This document shows, piece after piece, positions 19,103 to 27,900 of a DNA stretch of 39,701 nucleotides. A program made the translations under genes and the position numbers. The stretch's first letter is position 1, and each line of letters starts with the position of its first letter. This DNA comes from a bacterium UBP7_UBA7824 (GTDB lineage Bacteria > UBP7 > UBA6624), in NCBI GenBank assembly GCA_002501535.1, contig DLTY01000025.1, forward strand, positions 1-39,701. Reading direction: 5' to 3'. A model generated the notes under the pieces. The model saw only the letters and a program-made list of their open reading frames with translations. It had not been told where the DNA came from and did not search any database.

Positions 19103-20007
19103 GTTATTGCTTTTTATACCCTGGTCAAGGTGCTCAGAGGGTTGGTATGGCTGATTTTCTGAAAGGCAGCAATGAGTCAATTAAGCTTGTTCATGAAGCC
19201 GACCAAATTTTAGGATTCAACCTTTCAGAGTTGATTTTTGAAGGGCCAATAGAGGATTTAACCTTGACTAAAAATGCTCAACCAGCGCTTTTGGCGGTTG
19301 GTTATGCAGCTCATAGATATTTAGTAAATTTTTATGAGTCAGATCCTGTTGCCGCAGCAGGACATTCTTTGGGTGAATATACAGCTTTGGTTTCATCAGG
19401 CACGATATCTTATGAGGATGGCTTAAAGCTTGTGAGAGAAAGAGGAAAAGCGATGCAGGAAGCTGTAAAGGAAGGTGAAGGAGGGATGGTTGCCCTTCTT
19501 GGTTCTGGCAACCTTGAAGACCTGCTTGAAGCATGCAAAGGGGATTTATGTCTTGTTCCTGCTAACTTCAACACTCAAAAACAAACTGTGCTTTCGGGCA
19601 ACATGAAAGCTGTGAAAAGGGTTGCTGAAGTAGCAAAAAATTTTGGTTACTTGAAAGCAATCGAACTTAAAGTTTCAGCACCTTTCCATTCCCCCTTGAT
19701 GAAAGAGGCAAAACAAAGAATGGAACGCGTTATCGAGGATGTTGAATTTAAATCTTCAGCATGGCCGGTTGCTTCGAATTTTACTGGTTGTATGCATGAA
19801 GATAATCCTTCCTGCATCAAAGAAAATTTGATAAATCAGATCGAAGGAGCTGTAAGATGGGTTCAGAATTTAGAAGAACTTTCTGAATTAAATTTTGATT
19901 CCTGGGTTGATGTTGGTCCTGGAAAGATTTTATTTAATATGATTCCCAGGCAAGATAATAGAGATAAGTTTAATTATTTGCAGTTTGCTGCAGGTGAAGA
20001 GAGGTGA
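19099..20007 (+). CDS. fabD: Malonyl-CoA:ACP transacylase FabD
   Basis: A 302-residue transacylase that loads malonyl groups on acyl carrier protein. Signatures: FLYPGQGAQ at the N-terminus, the nucleophile in GHSLGEYTAL (Ser90), Arg115 in RERGKAMQ that binds the malonyl carboxylate, and His197 in APFHSPLM. Start at 19099 overlaps the fabH stop as ATGA; a longer reading from 19030 would overlap fabH heavily and lacks family similarity. The normal full length and all catalytic residues are present. fabG follows after six bases. Confidence 0.97.
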   Translation: MSYCFLYPGQGAQRVGMADFLKGSNESIKLVHEADQILGFNLSELIFEGPIEDLTLTKNAQPALLAVGYAAHRYLVNFYESDPVAAAGHSLGEYTALVSSGTISYEDGLKLVRERGKAMQEAVKEGEGGMVALLGSGNLEDLLEACKGDLCLVPANFNTQKQTVLSGNMKAVKRVAEVAKNFGYLKAIELKVSAPFHSPLMKEAKQRMERVIEDVEFKSSAWPVASNFTGCMHEDNPSCIKENLINQIEGAVRWVQNLEELSELNFDSWVDVGPGKILFNMIPRQDNRDKFNYLQFAAGEER

Positions 20008-20013
20008 TTATTC

Positions 20014-20769
20014 ATGTTGAATTTTGATTTTTCAGGTAAAAATATTGTAATTACAGGGGGGATAAGAGGTATAGGTTATTCAGTTGCAAAACTTTTTTCA
20101 TCTTATTCTTCCAATATGGTTTTAGGGTACAGAAGTGATCAGGATTTGGCAGAATCTGTACAATCAGAATTATCTCTTGGTAATTCAAGCGTGAAAACTT
20201 TACGTGCTGATCTTGCTTCCCAAAACGAATGTGATAGATTCATGAAAGAGTCTTTAGATTTTCTTTCAGAAATTGATATTTTTGTACATTGTTGTGGGAT
20301 CAGGCAGGATGCGCCTGCATCAATGATGAAGAACGATAGTTGGAATAAAGTTATAGATGTAAATTTGAATAGTGCATTTTATTGTTCTAGAATTGCTGCA
20401 AAAAAGATGCTTAAGAGGAGAGTTGGAAGGATTGTATTTATTTCAAGCGTTTCAGCTTCGGTTGGGGGACCAGGCCAATCCAATTATGCAGCAAGCAAAT
20501 CTGGAATTGAAGGTTTGATGCGAGTTATGTCGAGAGAATTTGCAGACAGGAATGTGACTGTTAATTGTGTCAGTCCTGGCTTGATTGATACTAACATGTC
20601 TAGGGATATAAACAAAAGCATGAGAGAGTTTTATTTAAGTGTTATACCTATGAAGAAGTTTGGTAAACCTGAAGATGTTGCTTCTGCGGTTGCTTTTCTT
20701 TCTTCTGATGAATCTTCTTATGTGACTGGCCAAATTTTAAAAGTTAATGGAGGTATGGACGTTTCATGA
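20014..20769 (+). CDS. fabG: 3-oxoacyl-ACP reductase FabG
   Basis: A 251-residue short-chain dehydrogenase that reduces 3-ketoacyl-ACP with NADPH. The nucleotide-binding TGGIRGIG is at residues 14-21, catalytic Ser145, Tyr158 and Lys162 lie in ISSVSASVGGPGQSNYAASK, and NCVSPGLIDTNM and the C-terminal SSYVTGQILKVNGG are typical of FabG. A ribosome binding site (GAGAGGTG) overlaps the end of fabD. It overlaps fabF by four bases (ATGA), so the acpP gene commonly found between fabG and fabF is absent here. Confidence 0.96.
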   Translation: MLNFDFSGKNIVITGGIRGIGYSVAKLFSSYSSNMVLGYRSDQDLAESVQSELSLGNSSVKTLRADLASQNECDRFMKESLDFLSEIDIFVHCCGIRQDAPASMMKNDSWNKVIDVNLNSAFYCSRIAAKKMLKRRVGRIVFISSVSASVGGPGQSNYAASKSGIEGLMRVMSREFADRNVTVNCVSPGLIDTNMSRDINKSMREFYLSVIPMKKFGKPEDVASAVAFLSSDESSYVTGQILKVNGGMDVS

Positions 20770-22001
20770 CAAGGGTTTTTATTACAGGTATTGGTGCAGT
20801 TACACCATTTGGCGATGATTTTTCAACCTTGCAAAAAGGCTTACTAAAAGGTCAGTCTACTGCTGGAAAAATTTCTTTATTTGATGCTTCTGATCATAAA
20901 TGTCAGGTTGCTTGCGAGGTTCCAGATTGGGATCCTACAAAGCATATAGATCCAAAAGATGCAAGGCAGATGGATAGGTTTACACAATTTTCAATGACAG
21001 CAACCAAGGAGGCTGTAGAAGATTCAAATATTAATTTTGAAGAAATGGATCCTTACAGGGTGGGTGTTAATTTAAGCAGTGGTATAGGGGGGATGTGGGA
21101 ACACCATACTCAGTTTGACAAATATTTTAAAAAAGGACCTAGATTTATAAGCCCTTTTTACATTCCAAAAAATATATGCAACATAGCCCCTGGATGGATT
21201 TCAATCAAGTATGGATTAAAGGGTTATTCAACAGCTCCAGTTGCAGCTTGTGCTACTGGAACGATAGCAATAGGGGAAGCTTTTCACCTGATAAGAAATG
21301 GAATTATGGATGTGATGGTTACAGGAGGGGCTGAAGGAGCTATAGCACCGACTTCTTGTGCTGGTTTTTCCAACATGAAAGCATTGGCACGTAATTTTAA
21401 TGATAATCCATCTGAAGCAAGTCGGCCATTTGATATGGATAGAAGTGGCTTTGTGATGGGAGAAGGCTCTGTTGCTTTCATTCTTGAAAGTGAGCAAAAT
21501 TTAAAAAAGAGAGGAGGCGTTCCTTTGGCTGAGGTTGTTGGGTATGCCGTGACAAGTGACGCTTATCATATAACCTCACCAAATCTAAATGGAGAATCTC
21601 CATCAAAAGCTATGGATTTCGCTTTAAGGGACGCTCAGATTCCTGTTTCCGAGGTTGATTACCTTAATGCTCACGGAACCTCCACAAAGCTTAATGATTT
21701 AATGGAAACAAATGCGATTAAGTTAACTTTTGGTTCAAGCCTTGATAGATTGAATATTTCAAGTACAAAAGGTATGCATGGGCATTTGTTGGGTGCTGCT
21801 GGCGCAATAGAGTGTGCTGCTTGTGTTATTTCGATGAGGGAAGGGGTCGTGCCTCCAACAATAAATTACAACACGAATGATCCTGATTGTGATTTAGACT
21901 ATACTCCGAATGATGCAAGAGAATCAGTTGTGGATGTATCAATGTCAAATTCTTTTGCATTTGGAGGGCATAACGCCTGTTTGGTTTTAAGGAGATCTTG
22001 A
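20766..22001 (+). CDS. fabF: Beta-ketoacyl-ACP synthase II FabF
   Basis: A 411-residue elongating ketosynthase. The Cys-His-His triad is visible: Cys162 in PVAACATGT, His303 in NAHGTSTKLND and His340 in GMHGHLLGAAGA; Lys335 is in SSTKG. N-terminal RVFITGIGAVTPFG and C-terminal SNSFAFGGHNACLV fit the family. Where E. coli FabF has KSMTGHLLGAAG the sequence reads KGMHGHLLGAAG, a minor change. Starts within the fabG stop and ends one base before the acyl-CoA dehydrogenase gene, whose ribosome binding site AAGGAG sits in the last codons of fabF. It is probably the only elongating synthase in this operon. Confidence 0.96.
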   Translation: MTRVFITGIGAVTPFGDDFSTLQKGLLKGQSTAGKISLFDASDHKCQVACEVPDWDPTKHIDPKDARQMDRFTQFSMTATKEAVEDSNINFEEMDPYRVGVNLSSGIGGMWEHHTQFDKYFKKGPRFISPFYIPKNICNIAPGWISIKYGLKGYSTAPVAACATGTIAIGEAFHLIRNGIMDVMVTGGAEGAIAPTSCAGFSNMKALARNFNDNPSEASRPFDMDRSGFVMGEGSVAFILESEQNLKKRGGVPLAEVVGYAVTSDAYHITSPNLNGESPSKAMDFALRDAQIPVSEVDYLNAHGTSTKLNDLMETNAIKLTFGSSLDRLNISSTKGMHGHLLGAAGAIECAACVISMREGVVPPTINYNTNDPDCDLDYTPNDARESVVDVSMSNSFAFGGHNACLVLRRS

Positions 22002-22002
22002 T

Positions 22003-23247
22003 ATGTTAGATAGTACAAATTTTGAAATTAAAGAGAAAGCAAGACATGTTGCAGAGAATGTTGTAAGGCCTCTTGCTTCTGAGCATGACAAGAAGCAGGA
22101 ATATCCATGGAAAGTTAAAGAAGCCCTTGCAGAAAGCGGTTTGTTGAAAACATGGATACCTAAAAAGTATGGAGGCAATGGTCTTGGAAGCTTGAATCTG
22201 TGTTTAGTTGTTGAAGAGCTATCTAGAGCATGTGGTGGAGTAGGTGTTATGTTTGCAGTAAATGCTTTAGGCTCTTATCCAATAATTTTAGGCGGAAGAG
22301 AGGAGCAAAAGCAAAAGTGGTTACCTGAAATTGCAAATGGCGATAGGTTAATTTCTTTTGCTTTGTCTGAAAAAATGGCTGGTTCAAATGCTTCAGATTT
22401 AAAAACTCTAATTTCAAAAAATGATAGTGAATATGTAATAAATGGTGATAAGAAATGGAACACGAACGGTGGAGTAGCACATTATTATTCTGTTTTTGGA
22501 GTTACTAATCCAAAACAGGTTGGAAAACCTTCTGCCATTTCAGCAGTGATTGTGGAAAAAGGAACAGAGGGTTTTGAGTTAGGAAAAGAGGAAGATAAAA
22601 TGGGTATCAGATGTGTTCCTGTAAGGGAACTCTATTTTAGAGATTGCGCGGTTCCAAAATGGAATCTTTTGGGAGACTCTGAAGGCAAGGGTTTTAAGAT
22701 TGCAATGGAAACCCTTGATCATGCAAGACCTGGTGTTGCAGCCCAAGCTTTAGGCTGTGCTCAAGGGGCATTTGAGTATGCTTCTAGATTTGCCTCTAGA
22801 AGAAGGCAGTTTGGTCAACCTATACAGAATCATCAGTCAATAGGCTTTCTTTTAGCTGATATGTCTACAAGAATTGAAGCAGCGAGGCAATTGGTTTATG
22901 AGTCTGCAAGAATGGTTGATGCTGCTGACAAAGACCCTTCATTGAAAGCCAAGGCGAATAAGATGGCTGCTCAAGGTAAGCTTTTTGCAACCGACACAGC
23001 AATGTGGGTCACAACGGAAGCAGTGCAAATTTTTGGAGGATATGGCTTTATGAAAGATTATCCGGTCGAAAAATACATGAGAGATGCAAAGATTACTCAA
23101 ATCTACGAAGGAACAAATCAAATTCAAAGGCTTGTTGTTAGCAGGCATATTGCACGTGAAGCTACATCTTTAAAATTTCTTGATACTTTCATACCAACAA
23201 TAGACCAATGGATACCTGAAGAATTGTTAAATGAGGTGAAAAAATGA
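22003..23247 (+). CDS. Acyl-CoA dehydrogenase in fatty acid synthesis operon
   Basis: A 414-residue flavoprotein of the acyl-CoA dehydrogenase family. It has the usual three domains: helical N-terminus, a middle strand domain (SFALSEKMAGSNASDL, INGDKKWNTNGG), and a C-terminal helical domain with SRRRQFGQPIQNHQ (FAD contacts), FGGYGFMKDYPVEKYMRD and the catalytic base Glu369 in IYEGTNQIQR. A tail of about 25 residues follows. Normally this enzyme oxidises acyl-CoA to enoyl-CoA and passes electrons to ETF. Here it lies between fabF and etfBA, overlapping etfB by four bases, so its substrate may be an acyl or enoyl thioester related to the fab genes; a reductive role is possible but unproven. 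Confidence 0.93.
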   Translation: MLDSTNFEIKEKARHVAENVVRPLASEHDKKQEYPWKVKEALAESGLLKTWIPKKYGGNGLGSLNLCLVVEELSRACGGVGVMFAVNALGSYPIILGGREEQKQKWLPEIANGDRLISFALSEKMAGSNASDLKTLISKNDSEYVINGDKKWNTNGGVAHYYSVFGVTNPKQVGKPSAISAVIVEKGTEGFELGKEEDKMGIRCVPVRELYFRDCAVPKWNLLGDSEGKGFKIAMETLDHARPGVAAQALGCAQGAFEYASRFASRRRQFGQPIQNHQSIGFLLADMSTRIEAARQLVYESARMVDAADKDPSLKAKANKMAAQGKLFATDTAMWVTTEAVQIFGGYGFMKDYPVEKYMRDAKITQIYEGTNQIQRLVVSRHIAREATSLKFLDTFIPTIDQWIPEELLNEVKK

Positions 23248-24002
23248 AAATATTAGTTTTGGCAAAGCAGGTTCCTGCTACTACTGATTTAACTTTTGGT
23301 GAAAATGGTGTGGTTGATAGAAGCAGTGTTCCTAAAACTGTTAATCCTGATGACGAGTCCGCTGTTGAGCTTGCAATCCAGATGGCTGAATCTGTTTCTG
23401 GTGAGGTTATTCTTGCGACAATGGGTCCTGAGTCTGCTTCTGAAATGCTATCTGAACTTGGTGCAATGGGTTGTGCTTCCTGCTATCATGTCTCAGACAA
23501 TTTGTTGAATGGTGCTGATCTGGTTGCTACAGCCAATGTTTTTGCTGCATTAGCAAAAAAGGTTAATGCTGAAATGGTTATATGTGGTGCTTCAGCTGCT
23601 GATGGAAAGGGTGGATTGTTACCTTCTGCTATTGCATCTCTTTTGGGATGGGATTGTTTGAATGAGGTTTCTTCAGTTGAGGATTTTTCATCTGAGCCAG
23701 TGGTTATTTTTAATTATCAAGGTAAGAAAACAAAAGCAAAAGTAAAAGGCTCATCTGTTTTATCAGTTTATAAAACTGTTGCTGAGCCCAGAATACCAGA
23801 TGTAATGGCTGTTCTTTCGGCACCTCAACCTGAAAGTTTAGCTGTTTCAGATTTAGATATCAATGAAAAAGCCCTCAAATTTAATGACAGGTGTGAAATT
23901 CTTAACGTCGAAAATGTTAAAAAGGAAAGAAAAAATAAAATATGGGAAGGTATTGAATCTTTTTCTGATTTCCACACAGAGTTAAAAAAGGAGGGTTTTT
24001 GA
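23244..24002 (+). CDS. etfB: Electron transfer flavoprotein beta subunit
   Basis: A 252-residue ETF small subunit. Recognisable parts are the N-terminal [45 protein letters not shown], the nucleotide-binding [22 protein letters not shown], and a C-terminal [15 protein letters not shown] block. A Shine-Dalgarno GAGGTG lies before the ATG, which overlaps the dehydrogenase stop. In standard ETFs this subunit carries AMP; in bifurcating ones it carries a second FAD, and I cannot decide between these from the sequence alone. It is translated with etfA and the dehydrogenase, which is presumably the electron partner. Confidence 0.93.
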   Translation: MKILVLAKQVPATTDLTFGENGVVDRSSVPKTVNPDDESAVELAIQMAESVSGEVILATMGPESASEMLSELGAMGCASCYHVSDNLLNGADLVATANVFAALAKKVNAEMVICGASAADGKGGLLPSAIASLLGWDCLNEVSSVEDFSSEPVVIFNYQGKKTKAKVKGSSVLSVYKTVAEPRIPDVMAVLSAPQPESLAVSDLDINEKALKFNDRCEILNVENVKKERKNKIWEGIESFSDFHTELKKEGF

Positions 24003-24883
24003 TGAAAATTTTTATATTAGCTCATGCTCATAATGACAAAGACCTTTATGCAAGATTGTCGAATTACATTTCGGCAGATGGTGCTATTTGGATAGGTGAA
24101 AAATGTGATTTTGATTTTTTGGGTGTTGAGGAATTGATACATGTGGATTCAAACAGCTCTATTAAGTCAGGTAGAAAATTGTCTGATCATTTCAATGAAC
24201 AGGTTGTTATTGTTGGCTTAGATGATAGTTTTACCGGTGAGATACTGGCTTCTTTTTCTGTTAGCTCTTGTGAGCCTGTTGTTTGGGGATGCCATGGTTT
24301 TGATCATTGCAAAGATGATAACGATGTTGTTTTACAAAAATATGGTTTTGGTGGAAAGGTTCTTTATACATCAAAAATTTCTTCCGGTTGTGTCCAATTT
24401 AACTCCAAAGCGGTTGATTCAAGCACTAGGGAACCAAGAGACCCTTCTGTGGTTTCTCTTGATGGACGGGATTCAGTTTCTTTTGAAATTTTTGAATCAG
24501 TTGAGGGTAGCAACGAAAATAAGGATGTAACATCTGCAGATGTAGTCGTTTCAGGAGGAAGAGGAATACAAGGACCAGAAGGTTTTGAGCCCTTGAGAAA
24601 ACTTGCAGGAAAACTTAATGGAGCAGTTGGAGCTTCAAGAGCTGTTGTTGATATGGGTTGGATAGATTATTCGCATCAGATTGGGCAAACCGGCAAGTCA
24701 GTAAGCCCTAAGCTTTATGTTGCTTTTGGAATATCAGGAGCTGTTCAGCATAGAGCAGGAATGCAAAATTCTTCTGTGATAGTTGCAATTAATACTGATA
24801 GAAATGCTCCGATATTTGATATATGCGATTATGGGATTGTTGCTGATTGGAAAGAAGTGCTTGAAAAGTGGATTAGTGTTTAG
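24002..24883 (+). CDS. etfA: Electron transfer flavoprotein alpha subunit
   Basis: A 293-residue ETF large subunit. The N-terminal half is divergent; the C-terminal FAD domain is fully conserved: [57 protein letters not shown], and [12 protein letters not shown] followed by DYGIV. Start at the ATG overlapping the etfB stop by one base (TGATG), with GGAGGG six bases upstream; an in-frame TTG three bases earlier is less likely. The gene ends the operon, and its stop overlaps by four bases a small convergent reading frame. Confidence 0.94.
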   Translation: MKIFILAHAHNDKDLYARLSNYISADGAIWIGEKCDFDFLGVEELIHVDSNSSIKSGRKLSDHFNEQVVIVGLDDSFTGEILASFSVSSCEPVVWGCHGFDHCKDDNDVVLQKYGFGGKVLYTSKISSGCVQFNSKAVDSSTREPRDPSVVSLDGRDSVSFEIFESVEGSNENKDVTSADVVVSGGRGIQGPEGFEPLRKLAGKLNGAVGASRAVVDMGWIDYSHQIGQTGKSVSPKLYVAFGISGAVQHRAGMQNSSVIVAINTDRNAPIFDICDYGIVADWKEVLEKWISV

Positions 24884-25011
24884 GACTTTCTGAATCTATC
24901 TCTTTTTAACTGTTCTTTTTTCTCCTTTTCTAACTCTTGTTTAAGGTCTTTTTCAAAATTTGATGAAAATGGCTTGAACAGGCTGATGATTTTTTTTAAG
25001 AATCTTTTCAT
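24880..25011 (-). CDS. Possible 43-residue basic peptide
   Basis: A short frame starting with ATG at 25011, one base after the stop of the ligase gene, and ending at 24880. The product has an amphipathic lysine-rich N-terminus ([15 protein letters not shown]) and a highly charged helix-forming remainder ([19 protein letters not shown]). Position as the last gene of the lipid operon and the filling of an otherwise gene-free gap support translation. There is no obvious Shine-Dalgarno, so initiation would depend on coupling. No family recognised; a membrane-surface peptide is possible. Chance is a real alternative in AT-rich sequence. Confidence 0.45.
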   Translation of the reverse strand: MKRFLKKIISLFKPFSSNFEKDLKQELEKEKKEQLKRDRFRKS

Positions 25012-25012
25012 G

Positions 25013-26695
25013 TTATAGGTTTTTGTTTTTTATAGGGTCTCTTTCACCTTTAATTGCAGGAATATCAGGCTTGCCTGTTGGAAGTAGGGGGATTTCTTCA
25101 AGGATTTCTATTTCTTTTGGCATTTTATATGTTGCCAGTAGTTTCTTTTCATTCAGAAAGGAAATGATTTCCTTTTTGATTTCATGGTTGTCTTTTTGGT
25201 TTTCCAGCTCTATAAACGCTTTTACTTTTTCTCCAGTTTTTTTATCTGGTATTCCAATGGCTACAACTGATTTAACCTTTGGATGTTTCATGACAGCATC
25301 TTCAATTTCTGCTGGATAAACATTTTCTCCAGCAACTATGATCATATGTTTTGCTCTTCCACATATTGTTAGATTTCCCTCTCCATCAAACTTTCCTATA
25401 TCTCCTGTTCGATACCATCCATCAATCAACACTTCGTTTGTTTCTTTTTCTTTCCCGTGATAGCCTTTGAAAACATTTGGACCTTTGATCCATATTTCAC
25501 CTTCAGCATTTGCTTTTGGCTTAATTGATGGTTCGGAACTATCTTCAGGGCTTAATGCAGTTGTGACTTCTTTATTGTTTTCATCTCTAAGTTGAATCTT
25601 TACACTCGGAAAAGCAATACCGCATGTTCCAAAAACTGGAGGTTTTCCTGGTCTGTTAAAAGAGATTACCGGACTTGTTTCGCTTGCCCCATATCCTTCG
25701 TATATTGGAATTTTTGTAATTTTTTCAAATTTTTCAATTATTTCTCTTGGAAGAGGAGCTCCTCCAGCTACAGCTAATCGCACTGAAGATAGATCTTTTT
25801 TAGGTTCCTTTAACCTGTTCGCAGCGTTTATCAAGGAGTTATACATAGATGGAACAAGTTCAAGAACAGTTATTTTTTGAGACTTAATTATGTCAAGAAC
25901 TAATTTTGGTTGAAATGCTGGGATAGGAACAAATCTACCGCCAGAAAGCATTCCCGCAAGCATTCCCGCTGTTAATCCAAAAGAATGAAACAAAGGTAAA
26001 ACCCCGCTTATTGTGTGATTTTCTGTATCTCCCAATACTTTCCAAAAATCTGAAAGGTTGTTAGATAAATTTCCATGTGAAAGCATTACACCTTTAGGTT
26101 TTCCAGTTGATCCAGAAGTGTAAATATAACAAGCTATGTTTTCGGGATTTGGATCTGGAAGGTTCTTTAGAAAACTTGATTTTTGAATTTCTTTTTGGGT
26201 TTTGGGTTTGTTTAACTTTAGTATTTTTAAATCATCTATTTCTTTTTGAAGATAATCTAAAGTGTTGCCGAATATTTTTGTTGCCCTGCCTTCAGGTGCT
26301 TCAAATGTAAGTAATGTTTTTATTTGAGCATCATTTATAACATCTTTTACCTCTTTTGGAGAAAGGGCATAGTTTAAAGGAATTGCTGTTTTTCCTAGTA
26401 TTTGACATGAGAAAAAAGACACGATGAATCCGGCTGAATTTGGAAGAAATATACCGATTCTTTTTTCTGATTTTTTTATTTGGTTCTTAAGCCATCCTGC
26501 AACTTTATGAACAGCCAAGCCTAATTCACCATATGAGATATTAGTCCATTGCCCATCCTTGCTCTCTGTTATTGCGATTTTTTTAAAGTTTTTTTTCCAT
26601 GAAAGAACAAAAAGATGTGCTAGATGTTGACTGTTTTCAGGCTTTAAAGAAAATGAAAGAATTTTTGATAATATTTTTTTTATCCAAATCATCAT
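25013..26695 (-). CDS. AMP-dependent acyl-CoA/acyl-ACP synthetase
   Basis: A 560-residue ANL-superfamily ligase that activates a carboxylic acid as acyl-adenylate and transfers it to CoA or ACP. Motifs: YTSGSTGKPKG (residues 192-202), PLFHSFGLT, YEGYGASETSP, GWYRTGDIG, the hinge CGRAKHMIIVAGENVYPAEIE and the catalytic lysine near the C-terminus (PTGKPD, K542). It resembles long-chain acyl-CoA synthetases and the synthetase half of Aas. The start ATG overlaps the stop of the acyltransferase gene by four bases, an arrangement equivalent to the fused acyltransferase-synthetase Aas. Acyl recycling into phospholipid is the simplest role; the upstream ammonia-lyase leaves open an aromatic acid as substrate. 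Confidence 0.9.
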   Translation of the reverse strand: MMIWIKKILSKILSFSLKPENSQHLAHLFVLSWKKNFKKIAITESKDGQWTNISYGELGLAVHKVAGWLKNQIKKSEKRIGIFLPNSAGFIVSFFSCQILGKTAIPLNYALSPKEVKDVINDAQIKTLLTFEAPEGRATKIFGNTLDYLQKEIDDLKILKLNKPKTQKEIQKSSFLKNLPDPNPENIACYIYTSGSTGKPKGVMLSHGNLSNNLSDFWKVLGDTENHTISGVLPLFHSFGLTAGMLAGMLSGGRFVPIPAFQPKLVLDIIKSQKITVLELVPSMYNSLINAANRLKEPKKDLSSVRLAVAGGAPLPREIIEKFEKITKIPIYEGYGASETSPVISFNRPGKPPVFGTCGIAFPSVKIQLRDENNKEVTTALSPEDSSEPSIKPKANAEGEIWIKGPNVFKGYHGKEKETNEVLIDGWYRTGDIGKFDGEGNLTICGRAKHMIIVAGENVYPAEIEDAVMKHPKVKSVVAIGIPDKKTGEKVKAFIELENQKDNHEIKKEIISFLNEKKLLATYKMPKEIEILEEIPLLPTGKPDIPAIKGERDPIKNKNL

Positions 26696-27900
26696 TCGAT
26701 AATTGTACTGTTTTCTTGTTTAAGTTCATTTAAGGATTTCCAGGTGTGTTCCCAGAGCTGTTCTAATAATTTTTTTTCATATTCTTTAGATAGCCTTGGA
26801 TTAGAGTGTTTTAAATTTTTGACTTCAATGATTTTACCTAGTTTAAAGTGACATTTTTTTTTAGTTTTTATAATATGTTTTTTATCCATGAGCCTATGTA
26901 TTTCTTTTGAAAAGATTGCCAATATCTCTTCAACAGATTCATATGATTCTTTCCAGTTTTTAAAATCTAAACATGATAATGAATGAAGCATCATTATTTT
27001 TTTTGTATTTTCATTTTTTTCATTTTTGTTTTTTATCAAGTCATTTGCTTCCCTTGCTTTTTGTACCCTGTTGGAAAGCGTGTCCTTTTGAAGTGGTTTT
27101 ATTTCAAGCTTAGCTTCAATATTTTTTATTGAATTATCGCATAGTTTTTTAGCTCTAGAAGTTAGCCATCGCCATTTTGCCTTAGAGTCTTTATGTTTTT
27201 TTTGTGATGTTTGATATCCTTCTTGTGTTTCTAGTTTTTTAATTATTGAATGTGCAATTTGACTAACTCGAACATCCATGTCCTTTTTTTTGTGAGGTTT
27301 TATGTTGAGTGTTTTTTCAAGCTCTTCTAAACGTTTTTTAACGATTTGGCTTTTGTTTCCGATTATTGAATAATAAATTGCAATCGGTAAAATCTTTATA
27401 GAGGATTTTATTTTTTTAGAAGAAAGAGTTGCGATTTTTATTGGTCCTGGTTGGTAATCAAGAAGTCTATTGCCTTGCCCGTGTGTTCTTCCCTCAGGGA
27501 AAACAATTAAATTTTTATTACTTGTAAGGATTTCAATTGATCTTGATAAAGATTTTCTGTCAAGTTTTGTTCTATCTACTGAAAAGCAGCCACCCATTTG
27601 TATTAATTTTCTAAAAATATATGGAGTTCTGAACATTACATCTTTTGCAGTCATTATCCTGAATTTTAAATTTAGCTTCCTTAATGCGCAATACAGAGAA
27701 GGAGGGTCAAAATCTGTAGGGTGGTTGCAAGCAATCAAGACTCCATTTGGTAAAGTTTTTTTTAATTGCCTTTCATCGTTTTTTGAAAATTTGATTTCTT
27801 TAATTTTTGCTTTATTCTTAAGCAAGAATGCCAGTATGCTATTTAATATTCTGACATAAGGGATAGAGAATGAATCTTTGTAAAATTGGCTTTTTTTCAA
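26692..27900 (-). CDS. PlsC-type acyltransferase with long C-terminal extension
   Basis: A 402-residue glycerophospholipid-type acyltransferase. The HX4D catalytic motif is NHPTDFD (His60, Asp65), and the glycerophosphate-binding FPEG occurs in VFPEGRTHG (134-137). The acyltransferase domain ends near residue 200; the remaining 200 residues are lysine-rich, mostly helical, and unknown to me. No typical transmembrane segment is obvious, except a short hydrophobic stretch near residues 17-27. The start is TTG at 27900, directly after the stop of the acyl-CoA dehydrogenase; no ATG would preserve the HX4D region. It overlaps the ligase gene. Likely role: esterification of lysophospholipid or glycerol-3-phosphate. 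Confidence 0.85.
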   Translation of the reverse strand: MKKSQFYKDSFSIPYVRILNSILAFLLKNKAKIKEIKFSKNDERQLKKTLPNGVLIACNHPTDFDPPSLYCALRKLNLKFRIMTAKDVMFRTPYIFRKLIQMGGCFSVDRTKLDRKSLSRSIEILTSNKNLIVFPEGRTHGQGNRLLDYQPGPIKIATLSSKKIKSSIKILPIAIYYSIIGNKSQIVKKRLEELEKTLNIKPHKKKDMDVRVSQIAHSIIKKLETQEGYQTSQKKHKDSKAKWRWLTSRAKKLCDNSIKNIEAKLEIKPLQKDTLSNRVQKAREANDLIKNKNEKNENTKKIMMLHSLSCLDFKNWKESYESVEEILAIFSKEIHRLMDKKHIIKTKKKCHFKLGKIIEVKNLKHSNPRLSKEYEKKLLEQLWEHTWKSLNELKQENSTIIE

